From DAHUXN01 sp963729815 (GTDB lineage Bacteria > Acidobacteriota > Terriglobia > Acidiferrales > UBA7541): a DNA stretch of 64,000 nt. Location of the stretch: positions 496,001-560,000 of the forward strand of contig CAVSPU010000004.1 of the NCBI GenBank assembly GCA_963729815.1, given 5' to 3'. Each line of letters begins with the position of its first letter. The stretch's first letter is position 1. A model generated the notes under the pieces. That model saw only the letters and a list, made by a program, of their open reading frames with translations. It had not been told where the DNA came from and ran no database searches. Below are positions 1 to 8,196 of the stretch, piece by piece. A program made the translations under genes and the position numbers.

Positions 1-661
1 GCCGGTTTTGCGTCGCGTAGCAAATGTCATCCGACGCAGGCCCGACAATTTTCGGGAACCGCTGGCGCAAGCGCGAAACGATTTCTTGCGTGTCGTAAAG
101 GCTTAGCGTCGTTTGCGTCAAGTACGCGAGCTTCTCCGGGTCGTCCACTTGCAGCTCGTCAACCTCTTCCACGCTGCCCACGACGACGGTTTGCTGCGGC
201 GCCTCGCCCGAAGTGCCCACAATTTCCTGGTGATCGCGATGGCCAATCAGAATGAGCGTGCGGCTCTCGCGCGCGAACTTTCGCGCCTCAAGATGTACTT
301 TCGTCACCAGCGGGCAAGTCGCGTCGATCACGCGCAGGCTGCGTTCGGTGGCTTCTTCGCGGACGCGCGGCGGAACGCCGTGCGCGCTGAACACCAGCAC
401 CGCTTCCTGAGGCACCTCGCCGATGGATTCGACGAATATCGCTCCGCGCTGGCGCAACTGCTCCACTACATAGCGGTTATGGACGATTTCATGGTGAACA
501 TAGACTGGAGCCCCATACGCCTCAAGCGCCAGTTCAACGATGTCCACGGCACGCACCACTCCGGCGCAAAACCCGCGTGGCCGGACGCGCACCAGCACTT
601 TGTGGCCCTTGCCGTTCCCGCCGTTTCCGGTCCCTTGAATCTGCGCAAGATCTGAAGGCAT
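1..661 (-). CDS. ispH: 4-hydroxy-3-methylbut-2-enyl diphosphate reductase, IspH/LytB (3' end beyond window)
   Basis: Last step of the MEP isoprenoid pathway: reduces HMBPP to IPP and DMAPP using a [4Fe-4S] cluster in the cytoplasm. Reading the minus strand from the ATG at 659-661 gives MPSDLAQIQG, then the first cluster motif RGFCAGVVRAVD (about residue 30). Further on are HHEIVHNRYVV, SAHGVPP and VIDATCPLVTKVH with the second cysteine, and YLTQTTLS and DDICYATQNR with the third cysteine near the window edge. About 220 of the usual ~310 residues are present; the C-terminus lies left of base 1. The motif order is diagnostic for the family. The 12-15 residue Gly/Asn-rich N-terminal extension looks dispensable, so a later start is possible. 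Confidence 0.95.
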   Translation of the reverse strand, partial: MPSDLAQIQGTGNGGNGKGHKVLVRVRPRGFCAGVVRAVDIVELALEAYGAPVYVHHEIVHNRYVVEQLRQRGAIFVESIGEVPQEAVLVFSAHGVPPRVREEATERSLRVIDATCPLVTKVHLEARKFARESRTLILIGHRDHQEIVGTSGEAPQQTVVVGSVEEVDELQVDDPEKLAYLTQTTLSLYDTQEIVSRLRQRFPKIVGPASDDICYATQNR

Positions 662-794
662 AGAACTGTATGTTACCGCATCCCGGTACTTTGCGTCATC
701 CGGTTTCCAACCTGCTGACTTCTGATACTACAACGGCTAGCCAAGCCTCCTTGATGGTATTCTGTGCTGCCCGAACTGCACCGGAGAGGATTCC

Positions 795-1577
795 ATGCTT
801 TTGACAGACAAAGTTGCCGTAATCACAGGCGGCGGACGCGGAATCGGCCGCGCCATTGCTCGGCGCTTCGCCGCCGATGGGGCTGCCATCGCCGTCGTGG
901 CGCGCACGCAGAAAGAGATTGATGCGGTCGCGAACGAATTGAAATCGGCCGGCCGCTCGGCGGTAGCGATTTCCGCCGACGTCACCCGGAAATCCGGCGC
1001 TCAAAAAATCGTCTCCGAGGCGCGCAAGCATTTTGGCCGCATCGACATTCTCGTCAACAACGCGGGCTTACTCGGACCGGTCAAGGCCGCCGACGAAATC
1101 GCGCCTGCGGAATGGGACGAAGTCATCGCCGCTAACCTGCGCGGGCCCTTCCTACTTTCGCGGCTCGTTTTGCCGGAAATGTACCGCCGCCAATCGGGCG
1201 CGATTATCAATATCTCCAGCGTCGCGGCAAAAGCAGCCTTTCCGTGGAACGCGCCTTACGCGGCTTCAAAGGCGGGCTTGCTCGGCTTGACACGGACGCT
1301 CGCCGCGGAAGCCGCCAAGAAGGGCGTTCGCGTCAACGCCATCTGCCCGGGGCCCGTGCAGGATACGGAAATGTTGCAAAAATTGGGAAGAGGCCTGGGC
1401 GAACGGCTGCAGATGAGCTCCGATCAAATGACTCAGCAGCTCGCTCAGGGAATACTTCAAGGCCGGCCACAGACGGCCGAGGAAATCGCCGAAGCCGCGC
1501 TCTTTCTCGCTTCAAACGCAGCCAGCGCGATTACGGGGCAGACTCTGAATGTGGATGGCGGAATGTCTTTTTACTGA
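795..1577 (+). CDS. SDR-family NAD(P)-dependent oxidoreductase (FabG-like)
   Basis: A classical short-chain dehydrogenase/reductase of 260 residues. The nucleotide-binding motif TGGGRGIG is near residue 11, NNAG near residue 90, catalytic Ser in INISSVAAK and the Tyr/Lys pair in YAASK near residue 155. The C-terminal ITGQTLNVDGG signature is typical of FabG-type enzymes. The start follows a good GGAGAGGA ribosome site. It stands alone between two minus-strand genes, so the substrate cannot be told: 3-oxoacyl-ACP, 3-hydroxyacyl and sugar alcohol reductases all share this pattern. A role in fatty-acid metabolism would fit the beta-oxidation genes nearby, but that is inference. Confidence 0.9.
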   Translation: MLLTDKVAVITGGGRGIGRAIARRFAADGAAIAVVARTQKEIDAVANELKSAGRSAVAISADVTRKSGAQKIVSEARKHFGRIDILVNNAGLLGPVKAADEIAPAEWDEVIAANLRGPFLLSRLVLPEMYRRQSGAIINISSVAAKAAFPWNAPYAASKAGLLGLTRTLAAEAAKKGVRVNAICPGPVQDTEMLQKLGRGLGERLQMSSDQMTQQLAQGILQGRPQTAEEIAEAALFLASNAASAITGQTLNVDGGMSFY

Positions 1578-1827
1578 TCGCTTCAAGCCTCATCCATTGC
1601 CGGTGAATCTTGGGCGCCAGGAGCTTGCTGCCCGCTTCCATCCAGTCCAGACCACGATTTCCCGCTTCCGTTACCGCGTAAATGGCCAGGGCCAGCACAA
1701 GGAAGCCGCAAAAAATCACAGCGAACAGCAGTTCAGCGGAGATCAACTCCTGGAAGAAGTACGTTTGAAGCGCAATGAAAACGACACCACACCACCAAAC
1801 CCACCTGGGAATCCGACGAATTCTCAT
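1531..1827 (-). CDS. Small two-helix membrane protein, unknown function
   Basis: A 98-residue reading frame starting at MRIRRIPRWVWW, with two hydrophobic segments (WWCGVVFIALQTYFF and LLFAVIFCGFLVLALAIYAV) followed by a charged tail. It converges on the upstream SDR gene and its 3' end overlaps that gene by 47 bases on the opposite strand. An upstream start at 1908 would add 27 residues that do not look like protein. No family was recognised. The two clean transmembrane segments argue for a real gene, but length and overlap leave doubt. Confidence 0.5.
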   Translation of the reverse strand: MRIRRIPRWVWWCGVVFIALQTYFFQELISAELLFAVIFCGFLVLALAIYAVTEAGNRGLDWMEAGSKLLAPKIHRQWMRLEAISKKTFRHPHSESAP

Positions 1828-1989
1828 GACCGTATACCTTACCCCCATGGATTTAGATGCAAACGTGGGGCCGAAAGGAGCATCGCCAACATCTTCTCGC
1901 ACAGCCACTTGGAGAGTGCCAAATCGGGAGTGCGCAAAAGGAATGTATGAAACTTCCAGGAATGTGCCAGAGTTTGCGGAGTACTTCGA

Positions 1990-2610
1990 TTAGCCTCGCG
2001 CCGCTTCTTCCTTGAGTTTGCGCACCAGGCCGCTTCGCACCAGCCACGCGAGCGTCTCGATGAAGAAGTTGCGCGCCATGTGCTCGCGCTTTTCCGCGGG
2101 CCAGTCGCCCATGGGCCAGTGCCGTGCCATCACCGGAAGCTCTCGCTCGTGAAATACGAATCGCGGCGGCCGGTGGGTCAGCCAGCGAATGTATTCAAAT
2201 GTGCCACGCAACAAACTGTCTCGCTCAAGGGTCAGCCGTTGATGAAGTGATCCGCCAACTGGGTCAATCCACGCGAAGACAAAACATTCCGGCGGCTCGG
2301 GATGGAGAAACGAATATTCGGCTCCGCCGAATAAATAACCGACAAAAAAACCCGCTGACTGCCTCTGAACTCGCCCCGGGGAGCGAGTCTGCCGGGATAG
2401 TTTCCTCCGCGGTACGGAAGAGTCCGCGATGAGAAACCAGCAGCCTTTCAGTCCGCCTCCATTCACAAGTACCGGCCGATAGTCTTTCAGGTATGGCGCG
2501 GCAAGCGAGCGAATCCAGCCCACGGATTCGAGTGCGGACACTTGAATGGATGGGCGGCGGCGCGTTCGCGAAACGGCGGGACGCTTCTTCTTTTGACGCG
2601 CCTGTTTCAA
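1990..2610 (-). CDS. Hypothetical protein downstream of acyl-CoA dehydrogenase
   Basis: A 206-residue soluble protein with a very basic N-terminus (MKQARQKKKRPAVSRTRRR) and aromatic-rich middle (FFVGYLFGGAEYSFLHPEPP, TFEYIRWLTHRPPRFVFHER). Its start codon overlaps the stop of the acyl-CoA dehydrogenase gene (bases 2607-2610), so the two are almost certainly translated from one message. No signal peptide or membrane segment is seen, and no family was recognised. The coupling suggests a role tied to fatty-acid breakdown; that is guilt by association only. Confidence 0.7.
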   Translation of the reverse strand: MKQARQKKKRPAVSRTRRRPSIQVSALESVGWIRSLAAPYLKDYRPVLVNGGGLKGCWFLIADSSVPRRKLSRQTRSPGRVQRQSAGFFVGYLFGGAEYSFLHPEPPECFVFAWIDPVGGSLHQRLTLERDSLLRGTFEYIRWLTHRPPRFVFHERELPVMARHWPMGDWPAEKREHMARNFFIETLAWLVRSGLVRKLKEEAARG

Positions 2611-4406
2611 CGGCCCTCGAACGGGTAACGATCACCGGCCAGAACCGCCGCGGCGACGCGCCGGCGAAGAGCAATCGTGTCGATGGGATCTCGCTTGGCA
2701 AAGCGCCGCAGCACGGCGATCTGCGTGCGCAGCGCGTCGCCTTCGAGCGTTGCAGCCAAGGCAGTTCGTGCTTCGCGCTCGATGCGGTCCGCTGCATCGG
2801 AAATGAAAACGCGCGTCGCATCCCCCATTAGCGCGGCCGTATCGCCGCCTCGCCCATTTGCCGCTTTCTGTGCCCGGCGCAGGCTGGACTCAATCGCGTA
2901 GACTTCCATCACCACGTTCGCCAAGGACGCGACGATTTCCTGCCGCTCCGAGAGCTGTTCGCGGAAACGCTGCACCGCCGCGCCGGCGGCCAGCAGGAAA
3001 ATCTTCTTTGCGTTCGCCACGGCTTTCTCCTCCGCCGCAAACGGCCCCGCGGGGCCTTCTTCGAACGACGGACCCGCTAGCACCTCTTCGGAAAGTTTCA
3101 TCGCTGCGGGAATCAGCGGCAGCACTCCGCTGGTCGCGCGCTTCATCAGCATCTGAATGATGAGCATGCGATTGATCTCGTTCGTTCCCTCGAAAATCCG
3201 GTTGACGCGGCTGTCGCGATAGGAGCGCGCGACGGGATAATCCTCGTGGAAGCCGTATCCGCCGAAAATCTGCACGGCTTCATCGACGCAATAATCCACG
3301 GCCTCGCTGCCATAAACTTTGCTGATCGAGCTCTCGATGGCGTACTCCTCCAGCATTTTCATGCCCTGCTCGGTTTTCGTCGTGCCTTCCGGAGCCGCCT
3401 CGATGGCCGCGTCGATCAATCCCGCGGAACGGTAAATCATCGACTCAACCGCGCAAATGCGAATCGCCATTTCGCCCAATTTGGCATCGATCAATCCAAA
3501 TTGTGCAATCTGCTTGCCGAACGCCGTCCGCTCCTTCGCGTATTTCGAGCTTGCTTCCAGCACCTTCTTCGCGCCGCCGATGCAATACGCCCCGAGGCTA
3601 AATCGTCCGGCGTTCAGCGTGTTGAACGCGACGATGTGCCCACGGCCAATTTCATGAAGCAGATTTTCCTTGGGCACTGGGCAGTTTTCGAAAAAAAGCG
3701 CGACCGTCGAGCTGCCCTTGATCCCCATCTTTTTTTCTTCCGCGCCAACCGAAAATCCCGGCGAGTTACGTTCCACCAGGAAGCAGGAGAACTTTTCGCC
3801 ATCCACTTTCGCGAAAACCACAAACAGATCGGCGAAACCGCCGTTCGTGATCCACATTTTTTGGCCGTTCAGAATCCAATTCTTGCCGTCCGGCGAGAGC
3901 ACCGCGCGCGTTCGCGCGGCCAGCGCATCCGAGCCCGCCTGCGGCTCGGACAGGCAGTAGCAGGAAATGATTTCGCCTGTCGCAATTCGGGGGAGATACT
4001 TCTTCTTCTGTTCTTCCGTCCCGAAATAGACGATCGGCACCGTGCCGATGCCTGCGTGGCCGCCATGCGTCACGGCAAACGACGCATACGCAGCAAGCTT
4101 TTCCGAAAGCAACGTCGAGGAAACCTTGTCCAGACCAGCTCCGCCGTATTCCTCTGGAATGCCACCGCCCAGCAGGCCCACTTCGCCGGCCTTCTTCAGC
4201 ACTTGCGCCATCAGGCCTTCTTTATGCTGTTCGAGCTCCGCCGTCAGCGGCAGGACTTCTTTGGCGACAAATTCCTCGGCTGTCTGCCCGATCAGGCGCT
4301 GGTCGCCGGTCAAGTCCGCCGGCGTGAGAATATCTTCCGGCTTGCACGAAGAGATTAAAAATCCGCCGCCGCGAGTGAGACTTTGCGAAACCGTCGTTGT
4401 CGCCAT
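2607..4406 (-). CDS. fadE: Acyl-CoA dehydrogenase, long FadE type
   Basis: FAD-dependent first step of beta-oxidation, converting acyl-CoA to trans-2-enoyl-CoA. The 599-residue length matches the long FadE family (Bacillus FadE about 594). N-terminal helical domain to about residue 150, then the flavin/substrate signature CYCLSEPQAGSDA and QKMWITNGGFADL, and the C-terminal helical domain with QIFGGYGFHEDYPVARSYRD and RIFEGTNEINR. The Glu in FEGTNE is the expected catalytic base. About 160 further residues form the extra C-terminal helical region. The partner hypothetical gene overlaps by four bases downstream. With the thiolase and FadN-like genes on the same strand it supplies a complete beta-oxidation spiral. 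Confidence 0.95.
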   Translation of the reverse strand: MATTTVSQSLTRGGGFLISSCKPEDILTPADLTGDQRLIGQTAEEFVAKEVLPLTAELEQHKEGLMAQVLKKAGEVGLLGGGIPEEYGGAGLDKVSSTLLSEKLAAYASFAVTHGGHAGIGTVPIVYFGTEEQKKKYLPRIATGEIISCYCLSEPQAGSDALAARTRAVLSPDGKNWILNGQKMWITNGGFADLFVVFAKVDGEKFSCFLVERNSPGFSVGAEEKKMGIKGSSTVALFFENCPVPKENLLHEIGRGHIVAFNTLNAGRFSLGAYCIGGAKKVLEASSKYAKERTAFGKQIAQFGLIDAKLGEMAIRICAVESMIYRSAGLIDAAIEAAPEGTTKTEQGMKMLEEYAIESSISKVYGSEAVDYCVDEAVQIFGGYGFHEDYPVARSYRDSRVNRIFEGTNEINRMLIIQMLMKRATSGVLPLIPAAMKLSEEVLAGPSFEEGPAGPFAAEEKAVANAKKIFLLAAGAAVQRFREQLSERQEIVASLANVVMEVYAIESSLRRAQKAANGRGGDTAALMGDATRVFISDAADRIEREARTALAATLEGDALRTQIAVLRRFAKRDPIDTIALRRRVAAAVLAGDRYPFEGR

Positions 4407-4490
4407 ATCGGCTCCTTCATCGCGAAAACATGATCACAAAAATTAAGACACTAAACATGCGCGGACGTCGCGTCCGGCAAGACTCGTTCC

Positions 4491-4943
4491 TTATCCGCCT
4501 TGCGCCGCCGCCTTGATTTTTTCGACGTACTCGGCGGGGAAATCGTGTTCCGCCGCGCCTTCCAGAATCGTTTGCAAATAATGAGGCGCCGGCCGCAAGC
4601 CTTTGTCGACCTTCGTCGCGATGTAAATCTGCGCCGGCACGCTCTTTCCTTCTCCGTAGCCGACGTTCACTTCGGTGCGCCGGTAATGCTGCGGCACTCC
4701 CTCAAACCGGTCCAGATTGCGAAACGACGATTCCGTGATCCGGTAAAGCACGCCTTGCACGATTTTGCCTGGCGCCTGGCGGACGTTCGCCGTCGCCACG
4801 CCACCGCGAACTTTCTTGTTGAACACGAGTTCGTAATTCTCGAGTTTTCCGGCGTATTCTTCCAGAACTTCCGCGCGAGAGCTCATCTGCTTCCGGCTCA
4901 TGTTGCTGGCGTATGCGAAATACCAAGCTGCTGGTGCGGGCAT
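4491..4943 (-). CDS. Gamma-glutamylcyclotransferase-like (AIG2/GGCT fold) protein
   Basis: A 150-residue GGCT-like protein. The N-terminal WYFAYASNMS corresponds to the YGSN substrate loop of the family, and LDRFEGVPQHYRRTEV contains the conserved acidic residue and YRR that follow it. Such enzymes cyclise gamma-glutamyl peptides or amines to 5-oxoproline. Bacterial members also act in gamma-glutamylamine breakdown, so the substrate is open. It lies 84 bases downstream of fadE's start on the same strand with no obvious functional link. Confidence 0.85.
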   Translation of the reverse strand: MPAPAAWYFAYASNMSRKQMSSRAEVLEEYAGKLENYELVFNKKVRGGVATANVRQAPGKIVQGVLYRITESSFRNLDRFEGVPQHYRRTEVNVGYGEGKSVPAQIYIATKVDKGLRPAPHYLQTILEGAAEHDFPAEYVEKIKAAAQGG

Positions 4944-5065
4944 TGGTTCCTATGAAACTGAATTTGAAGTGTCCAGCCTAGGGCTTTGCTATCTTAGCCA
5001 GAATTCCTGCCGCACGTAAATCTTTCTATATTTTCAGGTGCGAGAAACATCGGAAAAACGCGGGC

Positions 5066-6253
5066 TCAGTTGGCGCGCTCGAAGATTCCGGCCGCCCCCA
5101 TGCCCCCACCAACGCACATCGTCACCATGCCGTAGCGCGCCTTGCGTCGTTCGAGTTCCCGCAGAATTGTCGCCGTCAGTTTTGCTCCAGTGCATCCGAG
5201 GGGATGCCCCAGCGCGACGGCGCCACCATTCGGATTCACGCGCGCCGGATCGAGCTTCGCAAGCTTGATCACCGTGAGCGACTGCGCCGCGAACGCTTCG
5301 TTCAATTCGATCACGTCGATCTGCTCAAGATTCAGCCCCGCTAGCTTCAGTGCCTTCGGAATCGCAAACACCGGCCCTACACCCATCTCCTCCGGCGGGC
5401 AGCCAGCCGTCGCAAATGCGACAAAGCGTGCCAAAGGCTTGGCAGCCAGCGCGCGCGCCTGCTCTGCTGACATCACGATGGCCGCCGCCGCGCCGTCGCT
5501 CATCTGCGAACTGTTCCCCGCGGTCACGACGCCCCGAGCATGAAACGCCGGCCTCAGCTTCGCCAGCGCTTCGAGAGATGTATCCGCGCGCGGCCCTTCG
5601 TCCGTCTCGAATTTCACTTTCGTTGTTTTCGGGCGATTTCCATTCGAGTCGTCAACCGAAGTGAAATCAACTTCCACGGGCACTACTTCTTCCTTGAATT
5701 TCCCCGCTGCAATCGCCGCGAGCGCCTTCTGGTGGCTCTGATACGAGAATTCGTCGGCCTGTTCGCGAGTGATCGCATATTTCTTCGCCAAATTCTCAGC
5801 CGTCAATCCCATGCCGAGATACGCGTCGGGATAATGGTCCATCAACCATGGATTCGGCGAAATCTTGTTGCCGCCCATGGGAATCAAGCTCATCGATTCG
5901 GTCCCGCCAGCAAGGATTACTTCCGCGCTGCCTGCCATTACGCGTTCAGCCGCGATTGCGATCGCTTGCAATCCCGATGAGCAGAAACGATTGATGGTCA
6001 TCGCCGAAGCTTCGACCGGCAGTCCCGCGCGCAGCGCTGCAATGCGCGCCACGTTCATTCCCTGCTCGGCCTCCGGCATCGCGCAGCCTAGAATTACGTC
6101 CTCAATTTCTCTGGCATCAAGTCCCGGCACGCGCGCGATCGCTTCGCGCATCGCCGCCGCCGCCAAATCATCGGGTCGCGCAGCGCGCAGCGTCCCCTTA
6201 AACGCCTTCCCGACAGCCGTCCGCACCGAACTGACGATTACTGCTTCCCGCAT
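5066..6253 (-). CDS. fadA: Acetyl-CoA C-acyltransferase (thiolase)
   Basis: Thiolytic cleavage of 3-ketoacyl-CoA, the final beta-oxidation step. From the ATG at 6253, preceded by a GAGGTG ribosome site, the protein has 395 residues. The nucleophile Cys91 lies in MTINRFCSSGLQ, the His of the second motif in NGGAVALGHPLGCTGA, and the acid/base Cys in MVTMCVGGGMGAAG. An upstream in-frame start at 6307 would add 18 residues that do not belong to the family. It sits between the fadE group and the amidohydrolase/fadN group on the same strand. Biosynthetic acetoacetyl-CoA thiolases have the same motifs, but context favours degradation. Confidence 0.95.
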   Translation of the reverse strand: MREAVIVSSVRTAVGKAFKGTLRAARPDDLAAAAMREAIARVPGLDAREIEDVILGCAMPEAEQGMNVARIAALRAGLPVEASAMTINRFCSSGLQAIAIAAERVMAGSAEVILAGGTESMSLIPMGGNKISPNPWLMDHYPDAYLGMGLTAENLAKKYAITREQADEFSYQSHQKALAAIAAGKFKEEVVPVEVDFTSVDDSNGNRPKTTKVKFETDEGPRADTSLEALAKLRPAFHARGVVTAGNSSQMSDGAAAAIVMSAEQARALAAKPLARFVAFATAGCPPEEMGVGPVFAIPKALKLAGLNLEQIDVIELNEAFAAQSLTVIKLAKLDPARVNPNGGAVALGHPLGCTGAKLTATILRELERRKARYGMVTMCVGGGMGAAGIFERAN

Positions 6254-6328
6254 GCTGCACCTCACATCCTTCCTTTGGAGTGCAATTCGACGTGGGAAAG
6301 AAACCACGACACGTCACGAGCCCGTGAA

Positions 6329-6835
6329 TCACATGGCGTGAACTTTATCCTCGAGAAGCTGCTTATATCTGACTCGAATTCGTCTTACATCTTCACTGCT
6401 GAACTTGCCAAGGTCGAATACCCTTAGCGTGAGTATCTTCTTGATCCCTTCAGGATAGACCCACGCCTGAAAAACCTTGTCGGGACGATCTTCAAAAATA
6501 ATCGTTATGATCGTGCCGCCGAAAGGGTTTCCGTTCCTCGAAAGAACAACGAACTTGTTGCGATAGTAACTCTTGTCCCATTTTTTCAATAATTGGAATT
6601 CTTCTTCTCTTCCGCGCTTGCCTTGCAGATACGCGTCAAACACGGTTCTTAGATATTGCACGTCGGCATTCTTATAGACGAGGTAATACTGTTGAAGCTG
6701 CTCGGGCGTGAAGTGAGCTTCGCCCGCAGGAATCTTTGAGGTCTCAACCTGGTTTGGCGAACCTTCCGTTTGCTGGGCGTAACTTACCTGCACCGACAAA
6801 GCCAAGAAAGCGGCGACGCAAATCACTTTAAACAT
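6329..6835 (-). CDS. Exported protein of unknown function
   Basis: A 168-residue protein with a clear signal peptide (MFKVICVAAFLALSVQVSYAQ, cleavage expected after the Ala). The mature part is mixed alpha/beta with KFVVLSRNGNPFGGTIITI and DRPDKVFQAWVYP, followed by a basic C-terminal helix. No conserved catalytic motif is visible and no family was recognised. It lies 17 bases downstream of the amidohydrolase triplet and upstream of fadA, so it may be cotranscribed with them and act in the periplasm. Confidence 0.75.
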   Translation of the reverse strand: MFKVICVAAFLALSVQVSYAQQTEGSPNQVETSKIPAGEAHFTPEQLQQYYLVYKNADVQYLRTVFDAYLQGKRGREEEFQLLKKWDKSYYRNKFVVLSRNGNPFGGTIITIIFEDRPDKVFQAWVYPEGIKKILTLRVFDLGKFSSEDVRRIRVRYKQLLEDKVHAM

Positions 6836-6852
6836 GAATTGCCTCCCAAAGC

Positions 6853-8196
6853 CTAGGGCGTTGCTGGTTTTGGGCGGTTTCGGAAGCGATTATAGAGATC
6901 GAGCTGCTTGTTGTCGAGACTCGTGAGTTGTCCCTTGATGAACAGGTATTTCACCTGCGTGCTCAATTCGAGCAAATCGCCGTTCGTCACGACGATGTTC
7001 GCAACCTTGCCCGTCTCGATCGTCCCGTACTGGTCGCCCAGTCCGAGCATCTGCGCGGCATTCAACGTGACAGCCTTCAGTCCTTCTTCGTGCGGCAATC
7101 CATACGCCACCGCTGTGCCCGCGTATTGCGGAAGCCGGCGCGAAAACGACGTATTGAAGCTGCCGAACGCGATCTTGATTCCGGCGTTATAAAGCACGCT
7201 TCCCAGCGTGTATGCGGCATCATACGGATCGTCCTCGGACTGCGGCATCGAAAGGACAGGTCCGATAATCACCGGAATGTTGTCTTTCTTCAGCAGATCG
7301 GAGACTTTCCACGCCTCTGCAGCTCCCGCCAGGATCATCCGCAATTTCTGCTTCTCGCAGAATTCCACCGCGTTGCGAATGTCACGCGCGGAAAAAGCCA
7401 CGACCAGCAGCGGTTCCTTCCCTTCGACCACGGGCACGAGCGCTTCGAGTTTCAAATCACGCTCGAAATTGTCCGCCGAGCCATTCTTCCGGGCCTCGGC
7501 GTAATGCCGCGCTTTGTCGATCAGATCCGCGAGCCCATCCATTTTCTTTCGGTATTGCTTTTCCGCCTCCGCAAACGGAAGCTGCCGGAACGAGAATGTC
7601 GTGAGATCGAAAGACCCGGTCGAAATCGACGGCCACGTGATTTCCATCGCAGCCGAACGATTGATCGCCATGTCGTTGATATTCCAGCCGCCGAGATTCA
7701 CCGCCGACGCCTGACCGCCGATCACTTCTCCGCCTCCGCCGAATCCAAATCCGCCGAGCGGTCCCGGAACGGTCAGAACCTCCGTGATTCCCGCCGCGCG
7801 CGTTACGTCGACGTGGGCGCTGTCCGCGTTGAACGCTGTCGCCGCTACGACATCTGGATTGAACTCTCCCGTTTCTTCCGTATCCATCGTCGCGTTCACG
7901 GCCGAAACTTCCTCCAGGCCAATTTGCGTGACGGGATCGAACATGCCGGGGTAAACCTCGAGACCCGAGCCGTCAATCACTTGTGCGCCATCGGGGATCG
8001 CTGCATCGGCGCCGACGGCGGCGATCTTTCCATCGCGAATCACGACGGTGCCGTTGTCGATCGGTTGACCGGCGAGCGTGAAAATCTTCGCGTTCTTAAT
8101 GGCATAGACGCCCGGGGAATTCTGCGCGAATGCGGGAACCGTCAGCGCAATCGTGAGGAACAGAACCAGCAGTAGCGCGCTGAGCTTCGTTTTCAT
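6853..8196 (-). CDS. Exported amidohydrolase-family protein lacking metal ligands
   Basis: A 447-residue periplasmic protein with signal peptide (cleavage near PAFAQ) and amidohydrolase architecture: N-terminal beta-sandwich (ITLAGQPIDNG-type strands), TIM-barrel, and C-terminal AAQMLGLGDQYGTIETGKVA segment. At the first metal site, where the family has HxH, it reads YPGMFDPVTQIG. Where the catalytic paralogue next door has HCHS, QHVLEGYK and NSDDPE, this protein has AFSAR, AGAAEAWK and GSFNTS. All expected ligands are gone, so a metal-dependent hydrolase activity is unlikely. It overlaps the upstream paralogue by four bases and is probably cotranslated. Structural partner or binding role is inferred. 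Confidence 0.88.
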   Translation of the reverse strand: MKTKLSALLLVLFLTIALTVPAFAQNSPGVYAIKNAKIFTLAGQPIDNGTVVIRDGKIAAVGADAAIPDGAQVIDGSGLEVYPGMFDPVTQIGLEEVSAVNATMDTEETGEFNPDVVAATAFNADSAHVDVTRAAGITEVLTVPGPLGGFGFGGGGEVIGGQASAVNLGGWNINDMAINRSAAMEITWPSISTGSFDLTTFSFRQLPFAEAEKQYRKKMDGLADLIDKARHYAEARKNGSADNFERDLKLEALVPVVEGKEPLLVVAFSARDIRNAVEFCEKQKLRMILAGAAEAWKVSDLLKKDNIPVIIGPVLSMPQSEDDPYDAAYTLGSVLYNAGIKIAFGSFNTSFSRRLPQYAGTAVAYGLPHEEGLKAVTLNAAQMLGLGDQYGTIETGKVANIVVTNGDLLELSTQVKYLFIKGQLTSLDNKQLDLYNRFRNRPKPATP